DNA of 64,000 nt from Tubulanus polymorphus. Its lineage: Eukaryota > Nemertea > Palaeonemertea > Tubulaniformes > Tubulanidae. Positions 14,501 to 26,775 of this stretch are shown here, piece after piece. The stretch covers positions 4,163,001 through 4,227,000 of the forward strand of contig NC_134029.1 of NCBI RefSeq assembly GCF_964204645.1. Reading direction: 5' to 3'. Both the position numbers and the translations under genes were made by a program. Position 1 is the first letter of the stretch. Every line of letters begins with the position of its first letter. Under the pieces are notes generated by a model that did not search any database, was not told where the DNA came from, and saw nothing but the letters and a program-made list of their open reading frames with translations.

Positions 14501-17014
14501 ATTTAGCTCAGACCCAAAATTCATTGTGCTCATTGAGATTCATGCTGATTACTGCTCTTGTTCATTATTTGTAGACATAGTCGAGTTGACTCTCGAGGTA
14601 GTCATATCGAGTGAAGATAATCGACTTTGCGGTTAGGTTGTCGTCGCTAATGTCGTGTTTTTGTTTCGTATTTTTCAGGTGCAATTTCCGATTTGTGCGA
14701 AAGCGACCGAATCAGTATGGCTTCGCCGACACCATCTCAGAGTGAGACGGTAACATCGACTTCGAATTCATCCGACAGCGAACTCGAGCCTCCTCCTCTC
14801 AACGTCAAATGTACACTGTGCAACGACACATTTACGATTCCGAAAGTACTCAGCTGCTTCCACACGTTTTGTCAACCATGTCTGGAAAAGATTCAAGATA
14901 CGGCTGAGAAGTTAAGCTGCCCCGAGTGTCACCAGGACACGCCACTTCCACCGCAAGGTATTAGTGGGTTGATGCCCGATTTTGCGATCAGCAATATCCT
15001 CGAATCTACCATAGTCGATACGTCGGCTTTGAATTGCACCGGTTGCAAAAGTAAGGAGACGAACGCCGTAGCTCGGTGTTTTGACTGCGCAAATTTCTTA
15101 TGCCCGAACTGCGTGATGGCGCATCAGTTCATGCATTGTTTCGAAGGCCACCGAGTGATGATGCTCAGCGACATGCACAACGGTAAAGACGAAATGAAAC
15201 TGGAGAAGCCGATGAATTGCGCCAAGCACCGCGCCGAATATTTGATATACTTCTGCCGCACTTGCAACATGCCGATATGCAAGGAGTGTACCGTCATGGA
15301 ACACGGTAAAGGTCACGAATACAGCTTCATTAATGAGGTGAGTCAAAAGCAAATCGAAATGTTACAACAATTGATGGACGAGTCGAAGGCCAAAGCGAAC
15401 GAGCTGAGAACGTCGGCGAAGAACCTCGAACACTCGGCGAATCGGCTGCAAATCGTATATACCAAAGCTCAGAATGAGATTAACGAAACGTACAATTTCT
15501 ATCGCACAATGCTTGATGAGAGAAGACAAGAGTCAATCAAAGAATTGGAAGGAGCGTACAACGCGAAGCAGGTGCTCGTCAACGGTATGGTGCAGAAGAT
15601 GCAGGACGGCATCGAGAAGCTGTATCAGGGCTGCGAGTTCATCGACAAGCTTGTCAAACACGCCAACAGCACCGAGATTCTGATGTTCAAGAAGATGATC
15701 GACGCTAAGATTCAGAGTATTCTCAACTACGTGCCTGAATCCAATCTGCAGAACGCGTTCGACTTGGAGTTCGTTTCGAATTTCCAAGCGATCCAGGTCG
15801 GCGTACGAAACACGTTCGGTTACGTGCGACAGAGCCCCGACAACGTGCAAACGAAACCTCAGCCTATCGCTCGTCCAAACGGGCTGACGCAGAAGACGAC
15901 CATGTCTATCCGACCATCGTTACCGCAAACCAACGGAACTCCGTTCAACGTCGATTTCTCGCCCGTACTTAACAAGCAGTACAACACGAACAGCCTGGTC
16001 AACTTCGGATCGACCCTCGACGCGAACATAAACCCGTATGAGAAATGGTCAAGCGGTACTCTCGATGTCCTCGGTCAACACCATCACCACAGCGACATAT
16101 TCCCGCATAACGATAGCGTTATCGACCTGACCAACAAGCTGCTTACTGCCAGTATCTACCCACCAAAATCTCAAATCAAAAGGCAGAAGATGATCTATCA
16201 TTGCAAGTTCGGTGAATTTGGCGTCATGGACGGTCAGTTCACCGAGCCGAGTGGGGTCGCAGTTAACGCTCAAAACGACATCATAGTCGCCGACACCAAT
16301 AATCATCGCATTCAAATCTTCGACAAGGAAGGCCGTTTCAAGTTCCAGTTCGGCGAATGCGGAAAACGCGACGGCCAATTGTTGTATCCGAATCGCGTCG
16401 CAGTCGTCAAGACATCCGGTGACATCATCGTTACCGAACGCAGTCCGACACACCAGATACAGATCTATAATCAGTATGGTCAGTTCGTACGTAAGTTCGG
16501 CGCCAGCGTGCTTCAACATCCGCGCGGCGTAACTGTCGACAACAAAGGCCACATTATCATCGTCGAATGCAAGGTCATGCGCGTGATAATCTTCGACCAG
16601 ATGGGCAACGTTTTGCAGAAGTTCGGCTGCTCGAAACATCTCGAGTTCCCGAATGGCGTCGTCGTCAACGACAAGGAAGAAATCTTCATCAGCGACAACC
16701 GCGCGCACTGCGTGAAAGTGTTCAGTTACCAAGGCGTGTTCCTACGTCAGATCGGCGGAGAGGGAATCACTAACTACCCGATCGGGGTCGGCATCAACAA
16801 CGCCGGCGAAATTCTCATCGCCGACAATCACAACAACTTCAACCTGACGATATTCACGCAGGACGGCCAGCTGGTGAATGCGCTCGAGAGCAAAGTCAAA
16901 CACGCGCAATGCTTCGACGTTTCGCTGATGGACGACGGCAGTATCGTTCTCGCGAGCAAGGACTATCGTCTTTACATCTATCGTTACCTTCAGATACCGA
17001 GTCTCGGTCTGTAG
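3111..17014 (+). CDS. brat: Brat-type TRIM-NHL protein with RING finger
   Basis: Orthologue of Drosophila Brain tumor, a cytoplasmic RNA-binding translational repressor. Coding parts: 3111-3150 (MSSLVETPNFAFI) joined to 14679-17014, giving 791 aa. An alternative first exon is at 10516-10558. Numbering from the internal ATG at 14717 (765 aa): RING at about 32-71 (CTLC, CFHTFC, CPEC), B-box 1 at about 107-145, B-box 2 at about 168-200, a coiled coil at about 205-300, a linker with NPYEKW and DLTNKLL, and a six-bladed NHL propeller at about 490-765. The segment from SIYPPKSQIKRQKMIYHC to YIYRY is nearly the same as fly Brat as I recall it. Fly Brat lacks the RING, so this protein may also be a ubiquitin ligase (inference). 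The internal ATG starts MASPTPS, which I recall as the start of fly Brat, so it may be a real alternative start. The main exon has no intron. Confidence 0.93.
3151..10515. other. First brat intron, part 1
   Basis: About 7.4 kb with no supported gene. It holds a G10 run near 4241, CAG repeats near 7131-7149, and a 20-base tandem duplication near 9573-9614. At 5970-5997 an ATG with nine codons ends at a phase-1 but weak GT site (CACG|GTTGAG). This could be a third alternative brat first exon, but support is thin. Plus and minus reading frames around 6980-7357 overlap each other in a CAG-rich stretch and are not convincing. Confidence 0.4.
9573..9614. repeat. 20-base tandem duplication
   Basis: The unit ATAGCGGAAGTTAAAGAGCT occurs twice in direct succession, followed by the start of a third (ATAG). 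Confidence 0.85.
10516..10558 (+). CDS. brat: Alternative first coding exon of brat
   Basis: ATG in an AAGAAATGA context opens 14 codons (MKLDLGLLPVGIYE) and one extra base, ending at a strong donor (GAAG|GTACGT). This leaves the same phase (1) as the exon at 3111-3150. Joined to the acceptor at 14679 it reads on in frame as G-AISDLCESD into the RING protein, giving 792 aa. The alternative would be a non-coding leader with translation from the internal ATG at 14717. The two leaders would imply separate promoters about 7.4 kb apart. No transcript evidence is available here. Confidence 0.55.
11440..11496. repeat. (TA)n microsatellite
   Basis: An uninterrupted AT dinucleotide run of about 56 bases. 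Confidence 0.95.
11917..12160. mobile_element. GGTGGCCAC-ended MITE-like repeat
   Basis: Begins CGGGTGGCCACGTACCTGG and ends GATGTGGCCA, so the ends are roughly inverted. The inside is full of 'cagggaa' and 'tcaggga' words and contains GTCAGGGAAACGTCATGG. A clear relative lies at 52710-52918 and shorter ones near 32.9-33.2, 46.2 and 51.3-51.5 kb. Confidence 0.5.
13637..13658. repeat. (GTC)n microsatellite
   Basis: Seven trinucleotide units in the intron before the main brat exon. Confidence 0.9.
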
Positions 17015-17459
17015 AATACACGTTGAAAGCCAGCAGCCAGAGTCGTTATACGATAACCGTAGTAGTCAAATCTTCCATGTCACTAGACGTTACTTACTAA
17101 AAAGAAAAACTATTTATGGCTAGAAATCATGCGTGTTAATGCAGACGATCGATATACCGCGGCTCGAGCGGCTCTCGATCCGTCGGGCGACTACTGCGCG
17201 AACTTTAAACCGATGACAACTGCTGTGTTCTGGTGCGATTTTTACGACCGACTATTTCACTTACAAACAATGGTGCCGAATTCGTTTTCGATGATGAATT
17301 GTTATTTTTTACACGTACGTACACGCCTGCATGAACCGCGATCGCGTGAGTTAATCGCGGTGATGCACGCGCTCCAATAATTAGACGAGAATTTTGATTC
17401 CACTTTTTACTTGTTGCTGTTGGTTTTTTTGTGGTATAAGCATTTATATGAAATTGACA

Positions 17460-17504
<45 letters not shown>
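17460..17504. repeat. (GAT)n microsatellite
   Basis: About 15 units of TGA/GAT just downstream of the brat stop codon. Confidence 0.95.
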
Positions 17505-18250
17505 CAATGTGACCCACTATGTATTTGAGCATTCCTACATATTGATTAATGATAATACTAATAATACATTAATTAACAGTTAGTGTGTGTACAAAATGCG
17601 AGTGCGCCGCCTGACTGTTGGACATTTTTGTGTTGGCCGTTTTTCAAGCAGTAGAAATAGTATGTAGAATAATCGTATGTATTTGCCTTGAGCCGTAGAA
17701 CGACGGATCTGCGCGACCTTGCTCTTAAAGACAGTCGACGGTGGCGCGGACTCGCCCACATATACGTACGGAATATGAACAACGACGTCGTGAAAAATAC
17801 ATGCGCTCAGTAAAAACTCGCAATCGCTTTAACTTGCCGAAAAAAAAAAGAATGAAAAAAAAACACAATTTACGATCTCTCGAACAAAAAGTGCAAAACA
17901 GTATTACCGTCGATTATTTAACGATGACGACGAAAGACGACGAATTTTGCAGCTTCTCGGATATCCGGTTTCACAACGGAAAGATGAGTTTTCATTTCTC
18001 TATTCGCATTTGATCAGAGCTTTGTTGTATTTTTGCTAATTAGAGCGATTTGTCAGCCCGGATGAAGCCGCTACAGTAAACGGCAAGTCGTACTATCGAT
18101 TGTAAAGTGTTGTAATATATATTTTAAAATCATGTGAATCTTGTTTCCTTTTTGTATGTATAATTATCTGTTAAACCCTGTCAAATTTCTTTATCATTAT
18201 TATTATTATTAATATTAATATTATTCTATGCTGCCAGTGGTTGTTAGAGA

Positions 18251-18272
18251 CAGAGAGAGAGAGAGAGAGAGG
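18251..18272. repeat. (GA)n microsatellite
   Basis: About eleven GA units in the probable brat 3' UTR. Confidence 0.9.
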
Positions 18273-19807
18273 TATTCGTATTGTATAGTTATAGTCTAAA
18301 AATGAACGACCCTTGCGCGTTCATTCTTCGCCACAAGCCGCAGACATATCGCAGCTTGCTGGTGATTTATCTGGAACTAGTTCGCCTCATGAGCTAATGG
18401 ACTAGAGAAAACATGCCTGATTTTCGTCAACTAAATCGCGCCCAATTCTCAACAGTCTCGTGGCTTAGATATTTCGAATGTCGTGCTTGTGTGGAGTGTG
18501 AACGCGTTCGGGTTTTAGTAACGCTGCTCAATTAGGTAGTCACTGCTGTGTTGAATCACGCAGCGACGTTGAATCGTAGGATAATAGGATGGTATTTTTG
18601 AATGATGCCATCTTTTGGGCATTGTTGGTCACGCTGGTGAAGGTATTTATATCGCGTATATACGTATGGGTTTGCTGTCTCGTTTTAACGTACGTTCGGG
18701 CCTTTGCGAAATCATTGTTGAATAAAGAACCGGTCAGCGTCTGCTTGATAAATTTTAACCAATCGAACATCGACTGCTAGGTTTAGATAGGTAGAAACTC
18801 AACTGATCAAAAACAAATTTTTTTTCTATTACGAATGAGAAAGAGCTGATGTAACAAAGAATTTGAAATTTTTTTTGAGTTCGTGAAATTTCGCGTCATT
18901 GAAAGTTGAACCCGAAGTATTAAACACATTGATACATATCTGATACGGCGCGTATTTGATGAACTGGTATTTGTGGGCTGAATAAGGCTGGAATAACGGC
19001 CGAACGACGACAGTAAACCTGTCATGTTTGTTACTTTCGTTCCAACTGCTGGGTTTAAATATGTGTATGGGAAAACACGCTGCTTTTTGTTTTAAATTTT
19101 ATTTTTCTTCATCATGAAACGCACACTGACTGAATAGTTTGTATATTTTGCACGTCGTGCCGTCGCCTGCCGTGGCAGTCGAGCGTCAACGACGATGACA
19201 TCGGACATTTTTATCTCTTTTTGTTGTATTAACTACTGTCGTTAGCGCGATTGAACGCTGCGTTCCATCGCGAATATATACTTATATATATATATATATA
19301 TCGATTTTTCCGTTGCGCTTAAGACACCACAAAAAAATTAGAATCGTAGCGCGGCGAAATGTATAGAGGCGTCATTTTCGAAAGCCGCCGTCGTCAATGT
19401 TTTCGAAACGGTCGCGAAATTACGTTTGCACACTCGAGTGAAAAAATTGTACAAAAAAAAAACCCGGAACAATCGAAAGAATATTTTTGTCTCAAAATAC
19501 GTATGAATTGTGTGACATGTTTTTTTTTTCTATAAATGAAATTCGATGTTGTGTTGTTGTGAACTTATTCGATGTTGTAATGTATGAAAATCGTTTCTGT
19601 TGTTACCGCTTCATATATAAATTATTTTAGGATAGTCTACAAAAGATAATAAAACACGATATATATACATATACGAAAGATGCATGCCAAATATCATCAT
19701 CAAATAAGGAGACATTTTTGTTAGTGGAATTAGTTGAATTGATAGAAACCAATTGATTTTTGAGTTGATTAGTAGTTCGTTTGTTAGTCGTATTAATCTC
19801 TATCTTA

Positions 19808-19843
19808 TTATTATTATTATTATAATTATTATTATTATTATTA
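19808..19843. repeat. (ATT)n microsatellite
   Basis: TTA/ATT trinucleotide run with one interruption. Similar AAT-rich stretches lie at about 21806-21843. Confidence 0.85.
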
Positions 19844-22800
19844 TATACTCTGCATTCCAAAGGATTAGATGATGAAAGGACGTTTTAGATTAAAATGTTA
19901 AAACTGATGACTTAAAGATGATGAAGTATTGCTTAAAAGAATTAATCATAAAGGAAATGTGCGTTTGTTGCGGATAATATTGATCGTGTTATATTATGTG
20001 TATGTATAACCGAATTGATTATCTATTAATGAATATAAACCTATATATTTTCATGAGAATGTTTTTCATACCGAGTGTGGATTTCATATTTGAATTGCGC
20101 CCTCCATCATCGTCTCTAGCATTCGCCAATGGGCGCGTGATCTTTGGGGAAAATTTGTGGGGGAAAAATACGAAAATATAGAGTGCGCAAATAATAATAA
20201 CTGTAGATCGAATATGAATATAAAACGTTGTGTGCATTTTTTGTCGCCGAGGTCTTCATACGAATTAACGTGGGGTTTTATACGTAACATTACTTCAATA
20301 AAAAATATCGAGAAAAAAATTACACAAAAAAAAAAAGAAGTTTCCTATAGCATTTTTAAACTGAATAAAAGATAATCTAAGTTGACTATTTTTCTGTTAT
20401 TGATAATTTCTACCGATTGCTCATTTGTATATAATGACATGCAAAAAAAGATGTTGATGTTGTAGCAAAAACCTTCTTCCATCATGAAATATTTTTTTTA
20501 ACTTTTATACATTTAGGGAATCAGTCATTTGCATTTGAAAGAAAAGCATGTGTGCTCTGTATTAAAGGTGAAGGTCACGGCCTTGTGTTTCGTTATTCAG
20601 CTTATTGATATATTATTTGTAAATTTTACATTAAAAAACTCGAATAAAAAATTGTTAGCAAAAATCGCGTGAAATGCTCCGTGTTGAAATAGGTGTAGAT
20701 TGTGCGTAGTTAAGGCTGCTATTTTAGAACGTATAGAGCATTGTTTAATGTGGATTTAAATGAGAAGAGGCATTTTCAAAAAACCGATCAAGCTTCGCGT
20801 AGGGGAAGTGCTCCGCTGTAGTGGGCCTTCGCGGTGAAATGTTTCGGCAAAAAATGTAAATGGTTGATTGTTGTTGAAATTTGTATACTATAATCGTGTT
20901 TTTATTTTCTACTATCGGTACGTCGGTTGATCCACTACCTTAGATATGTGCCCGTCGAAAGCCTAAAATCACTAATTGGGTCTGATCAAAGCAGGGAGTC
21001 AAAGAGATAGGACGATTGCGAGTCTTCGAGCGATTTATTGCCCGTCTCTGTTTTGAAAGGATTTCAGTCACGCGTGCACTCATCGCGCATTTCGTGGAGT
21101 CAGTATATATTTATGCCGACCTCACTTCGCTTGGTGTCTACCTTTTTATGGTCTCTAGTCAAATGCTTGTTCGCACATTCATCAGATAGGCCAGCCAGCA
21201 GCAAAATACATATATTAATAGGGGCGAAAAACAGAATGAGAGATTCCAATTATGTGCATCACATCTTCGGTGATTGATGTACAGTAATTTGTATGCATGC
21301 AAATAACGTTTTATCATTATTGATTGTTCGAAATTTTATTTTCTTCATTTTTCGACGTGATTGTCAACTGGGTTGGGTTGTATACGAATTATTTTTCTAC
21401 CGGCTGCATTGTTGCAAATAATTCTTGATTGTTGAGTTTTTTAATCGGAAGTACGTACGCAATTTCAAGAAAAAAAAACGAAAGAAATTGTCGAATACGA
21501 GTGCTAATTCGTCAACGATTCTAATATCTCTTCGGAAGTTTTTTGGTTGATATCGTTTTGGCCGTCATTCCAAAAATTGTTTTCTGGACGTAAGCTTACT
21601 AATCATAATCGGACTAATAGCTGAAATACGAAATCTTGTTGCAATACTCGCACTCCAATCGTGGAAATGTTTATACTAATCAAAATCATGCATGGGAAAA
21701 AAGATGGCTATAAATCTTGTACTAAGAATGAAACGAAAGTTGCGCTTCGTATCACAAAAATATCCGTCGTGGTTATTTTGAAAAACGCCAATTGAAACTG
21801 ATTATAATAATAATAACGAATAGTAATAATAATAATAATAATCATTATAACTATATCTGAACATGGATGATTACTGCTAATCTCTAGTATAATATATCAT
21901 AATTATTATTATTCTATGTGAAACAGGAACCTTCCTTCCATTTTCATATCGAACAACAGAAAGGTGCTACTCTACATAACCGTTGTTATACCACCAGTAG
22001 TTGCCTTCTGTCCAAAAAAGCTGAGAACGGGGAACACGTCTTTTCTATCATCGGCGACGAGTACCGGGTTGTCAGTCACATGGCAGCCATTTTTGAAAGT
22101 CAAAAGCGAACTGCAGTTCTGGGGAATAAGAATTGAATTTTATCCCATTGCCGAATCTTGATTTGTTGTCCCTTGTGCGACTTATACTGATGAAAAATTA
22201 GCTTAGCGGTTTTTTTTCTAATTATTGAACAAACATTCTAATCATATACAGACCTTGGTTCTTATTTATAGAATGTAACATCATCTTCCTTAGAATACTT
22301 AGCAATTATATTTGTTATTACCATTTTCTCATTATATACGGTATTAGATATTTTCTGGTGGTGGACTTAATTATTAGTTAGTTAGGTACTGGAATATATA
22401 TCATATTATCAGCTTTTTAAAAAGAAATACATTAAAATTATTGGCCTCTTCTAACGAACCTGGAAATCGATATTGTTTCTCAGTTATTGCTGTTATTTTT
22501 TAAAATACGAAGAAGATGAATACTGACTAGTTTGAAATAGATTTAATTTATTCCGTTTTTTGTTTACCATTTTATTTATGTTAGATTTAGATGTTATTCT
22601 GTATTTTGAGCACACGTTGTTTTGTTAGTAAATGTACAGTAAAAATGAGCACAGAAGCTGCCACGCTCTGACACTAGCGAGCACCTTATTGTAACGTCTA
22701 TCGTAGCAAGGTCGATATATCATACTAAAAAACGAATGTTCAGCCCATCTTAGTACAATTTATTCATGTTAATCTGAAATGTTTGTGAGAAAATTCTTCT

Positions 22801-25165
22801 CGCTTTTTCTCATGTTTGTGCCATTTATAATACTCTCTTCTAGTGAAATGGTAAATTGTACCTACGTAGTTACTTCTGATGCAAACTTACCGCACTGACT
22901 GTCACCTGTTGTCGTAGGAACAGTTAAAAAAGAAATATGCATTAAAAACATGCTACGTATAATATATGCGCCTATTTAAATAGCTGTAATATCGAGCAGA
23001 ATGTGCGCTGTAAGCCGGGCGTGTATTTGTGTACAGTTTACAAATTCGTTATATTTCTAGTTAAAAAAATTGTAATCATTACACGCATTTGAATACTAAT
23101 GTTCTTGATATGAAATGTATCGGTTTTCGCTGAAAGGGTAGTAATTCGTGTCCCGTGTTCCTTCCAAGAATATTATCGTGTTTATACATCGCAGCCCGAC
23201 AAAAGACACCGACGTAAGCATGAATTAGATAGTTGGCCTTGATACTTTAGCGGTTTGTTGATGATAAGAATTGATCTCCTTTGTCGCCTTACATATAAAA
23301 TATTAACCTACATATATATGTATATATATATAATATGATATAACCTCTGTTAAACTGATAAAATTCATATATTATGATGATTATGTGTTGTTAATATGCA
23401 ACCTAACACTGTCCAAAGATTTTTAAACTTTCGACTAGTATTGACTGATTATATCATTCTGTAGCTCAATAAGCGCGAGTTTGAAAACCGATGGCTTCAT
23501 TCTATGCCTCGTCATGCGTATGGTTCATCTCGTCGAAAGTAAAACTAAGACTATCGAACAATCGGAAACGCGAGTTCGTCTCGTCATTTATAGTCATTTG
23601 AAGTTTGAAAAAAAAGATAAACTGAAAACGTTGCTTTTACAATTGCAGGAGCTTTTGTCAGGCGTAATCAGACTTATAAGAATTCCTGTTGATTTTGTAT
23701 CTCAATGACACGCGTAAGATATGATTATATATGTTTAGAAGGAGCAATATTTGGCATTGTTGAATTCATATATTGTGTATCTCTAATAACGACGGAAGTA
23801 TTTTATAGTACTACATTGCCTTGTATGTTAGTGTCTCGTGTGAGTGTTTGTTGTTTAAGGTATCAGTGGCGCTGCACATTTGCTGTAGTTTCTAGCGTAG
23901 AGAATAAACGTACGTATCAAACATTAAATATTTTATATTAGAAAAAATACAATAATGTACTTAGAGACCTCAATGACATTAGCTTTTTTTTCGCACGTGC
24001 GAAAACGACATGGAAAATGTTCGAATTTTTATGTCAACGACTATCGCGGAAAGATAAACGGTTTTGACGAAAGTAATAATCGCGATCGAGAGGCATTTAT
24101 TTTTTCGTCATCAAAATTAAAAAGATCATCCATCGCCCTACCTTCTGTCTATCGGGAGTTGTACTGAACAATTTTTAACAAAGTTTCATTTTTATATGAG
24201 CTAGATTTTTTCGTTGGTAATTTTTCGCGGGGCCGCTTGAATTGTATCGGGTTTCCGTTTTAAGTTCTTGTTATTCGAAATCGTTTTATCGATGGTTATT
24301 TTTACCGAAACAGTTGTCTTTTCTTGTCCAGTTTTTGGGATGAAATTTTGTGCGTTGAAACGAAGGAACGGTCAATTTTTTCGAAGCGTAGTTAGTAGTA
24401 GCGAGTATGCAAGCAAAACGTTGAATAATAATCACTGTGAAAATCCGGTACGAAGAAGGAAAATTCATCTCCCGCCATCAATTTATTGTTTTTGTGACAA
24501 CTGAGGTAGTTAAGTTAATTTGTATATTGGAACTTCGATGCAGAACAATCAAGATTTTAATGTTCTTTAGATGTGTAGACGTCGGAATTCTCTGCACTAA
24601 GAAAATAAAAGTTGCTAAGTTGACGTCGACAGTCGTTTTCTGTCCAGTTCATATTATTATTGTTTGGTATTAAATATTTAGTGTTCACGATGCATTATTT
24701 CTAATTTTAATAGCTTACTTTTCTGCATGTGTGTATATCATATGAGTTTTTTTGTAGTATGTATATCTTATCCTTTGACTATTTAAATGTTAAGTTTTTT
24801 AAAACTCATGGGTTATTATAAAAAAAGAGAATTGTATGAATTTTGTTACGAATTTAGTACCGAGTATGGTGTTTACCTGTCAGGAAGTATCTCTCGTATG
24901 CATATTACATTCTTGTATTCATCGAGGAACCAAACCTTTTTTTGAAATGGCATCTCTGCTTGTTTGCAAACCTGGAAACAAGTGTTCACCAATATGTATA
25001 TGAATATATGAATACATTAGGTATTATATATACTGGATTTTTTCTTTTTCGCCAATTCCATCATGTAAAACCCTTTTTTATATAATTCGCTGAAGACCTG
25101 GGTTGGAATAAGGTTAAGACACATAGGAACTGAAAAACTTTTTGTATACGGACCAGGGGAAATTG

Positions 25166-25542
25166 GCTCATCAGTGGTTGGCTTGAATATCGAGTCATAA
25201 TTTGACTATGGTTTCGTTGACGATCGCTCTGTGTTTCCATTATTGTTTTTTAAAAAAGATGAAATAGTAAAGAAGTTTACCAGAATAGTCGCCATGTCGG
25301 TTGCTATGCTGAAGCAGTTGCCATGGCAACTATGTTGTTTGTTACACTTGCCGACCAAATGGTGCCATAAATTCTCCTGACATTCCATAGTATTTTTAAT
25401 CGAATGTTGATACTCGTAAAGTAAAAAATAAAAACCAGTTGAAAATTTGTTGTTAGATTCTGTCTCGATCTTTGCTATATATACGTACATGTTTTGGGTG
25501 GGGTGGATAATGGCCGATAGAAGGTGTAAACCACTGATGAGC
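25166..25542. mobile_element. Possible short inverted-repeat element
   Basis: GGCTCATCAGTGGTTGG at the left is matched by the inverted AACCACTGATGAGC at the right, about 375 bases apart. Arms of about 14 bases could be chance. No second copy was seen in the window. Confidence 0.25.
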
Positions 25543-26614
25543 GTTTATCAAACTTTCATGGGGGGAATCCAATGTGCTCGATGTCCAACCCATGTTTAGT
25601 CAGCATTTTATATTTGCATTTATCTCTTGTCTACCAAATTGACTGTATCAGTTGTCTTTAAGGCGCATAAAAATTGATTTAACTATAATCGTTGAGATGA
25701 TTATGTTATTATTAAACGCATAATTTTGATGATAATGAACCAACAAACTTTTATGATGCATGAATCTCTCTAATCGGCAATAAATCATGGAATCTTTGTT
25801 GAAGAAAATCGTTGAGGGTATTAATTAATATTTGTCTTTTTACCAACTACAAATACTGCCCTGTAGAATAATTTCTTGTGTTCAGTCTGATTAGAGTTAA
25901 CACTTTATTTCTTGAATATTAAAGGCATTTAGATATCCATTCATCGAAATCACTAGAATTTCATTTCAATAAGCGTGAACTGAACGACATATTCTGGTAA
26001 AAAGCTAACAACGCTGAATCATTCGAGATTTCTGAGAATCATGGTTAATCATATTCTACAATGTGAGTATACCAGAGATAGCTTTGATGAAGTAGAATCA
26101 ATGAACGCATTTATGGACGTTATTTTGAACACTCGTTTCAAATGTCAATTCGAAAGGTCGCGTAATCAGTGAATCTAGATCAGAACTTTGAAACGGTGTT
26201 CGTAATAAATTGCTGATTCACGTCACATTCATACATGAAAAGGTCATCAGCAAATTGGTCAGTTACATGGAAGCGCATTACTCAAATGAACTTTGTAGAT
26301 GATCCTATCACGAATATCATCATTGTACTAGGCAAAATTGAATATCTACCAATTTTAATTCAATTGCTATCTCGTGCATCTACTGTATGAGTTAAGTTAC
26401 TTGGGCAGGTGGCTCTTTTAATGGCCATAAAGAGCCGATTGTTAGTAAATGTAGGTCAGCTTTAGTCTGTTTTCTTTGCACAAAGAGATTCTGAATACAT
26501 ATATTGTTGCCTGGCCAACTAAATGATGTAGGCGCCAGATATATTCATTCTTCAAATAATTATGTTCATCAGTTTAATGAATCCTTCTGAACGTGCCTTG
26601 ATGTTTGATCAATA

Positions 26615-26775
26615 CCGTGAAGCTCGTTACAACGAACATCAGGGGCCCAGAAAATCTGCTCGTTAAAACCAATAATTTGTTGTGACCAGCGTGAAATTCA
26701 TCAAATTGTGTTATTTGGGACGAAATTCTCAGTTCAAATTGTTTTATCCGAGTTCGTTATAACGAGATTTCACTG
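26615..26775. mobile_element. pogo/Tigger-like MITE, complete
   Basis: 161 bases flanked by TA on both sides (26613-26614 and 26776-26777). The left end is CCGTGAAGCTCGTTACAACG and the right end is TTCGTTATAACGAGATTTCA followed by CTG. These are imperfect inverted copies of the CAGTGAAACCTCGTTATAACGA terminus. There is no coding capacity, so it is a non-autonomous element. Confidence 0.7.

Larger units (their letters stand above)
10559..14678. other. brat intron, part 2
   Basis: About 4.1 kb with no supported gene. It contains a long (TA)n tract at 11440-11496, a 'gggtggccac' repeat at 11917-12160, and a (GTC)n tract at 13637-13658. It ends in a polypyrimidine tract and TTTTTCAG acceptor at 14671-14678. 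Confidence 0.5.
17015..20650 (+). other. brat: Probable brat 3' UTR
   Basis: No reading frame here resembles a protein. AATAAA signals occur at 18721, 19648 and about 20644. The stretch holds a long (GAT)n run, a (GA)n run and TTG-rich and TGTATATA words (20426-20433), the latter matching the Pumilio consensus UGUANAUA. Where the transcript ends cannot be seen from sequence alone, so the right boundary is a guess. Confidence 0.35.

Noticed and set aside
16049-16732. A 227-codon open frame antisense to the brat NHL region, with shorter ones at 15098-15352 and 15533-15850
   Set aside because: These are shadows of the strongly biased coding exon; the sense strand clearly encodes Brat.
17129-17380. 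An 83-codon ATG frame just after the brat stop
   Set aside because: No recognisable content, and it lies where the 3' UTR is expected.
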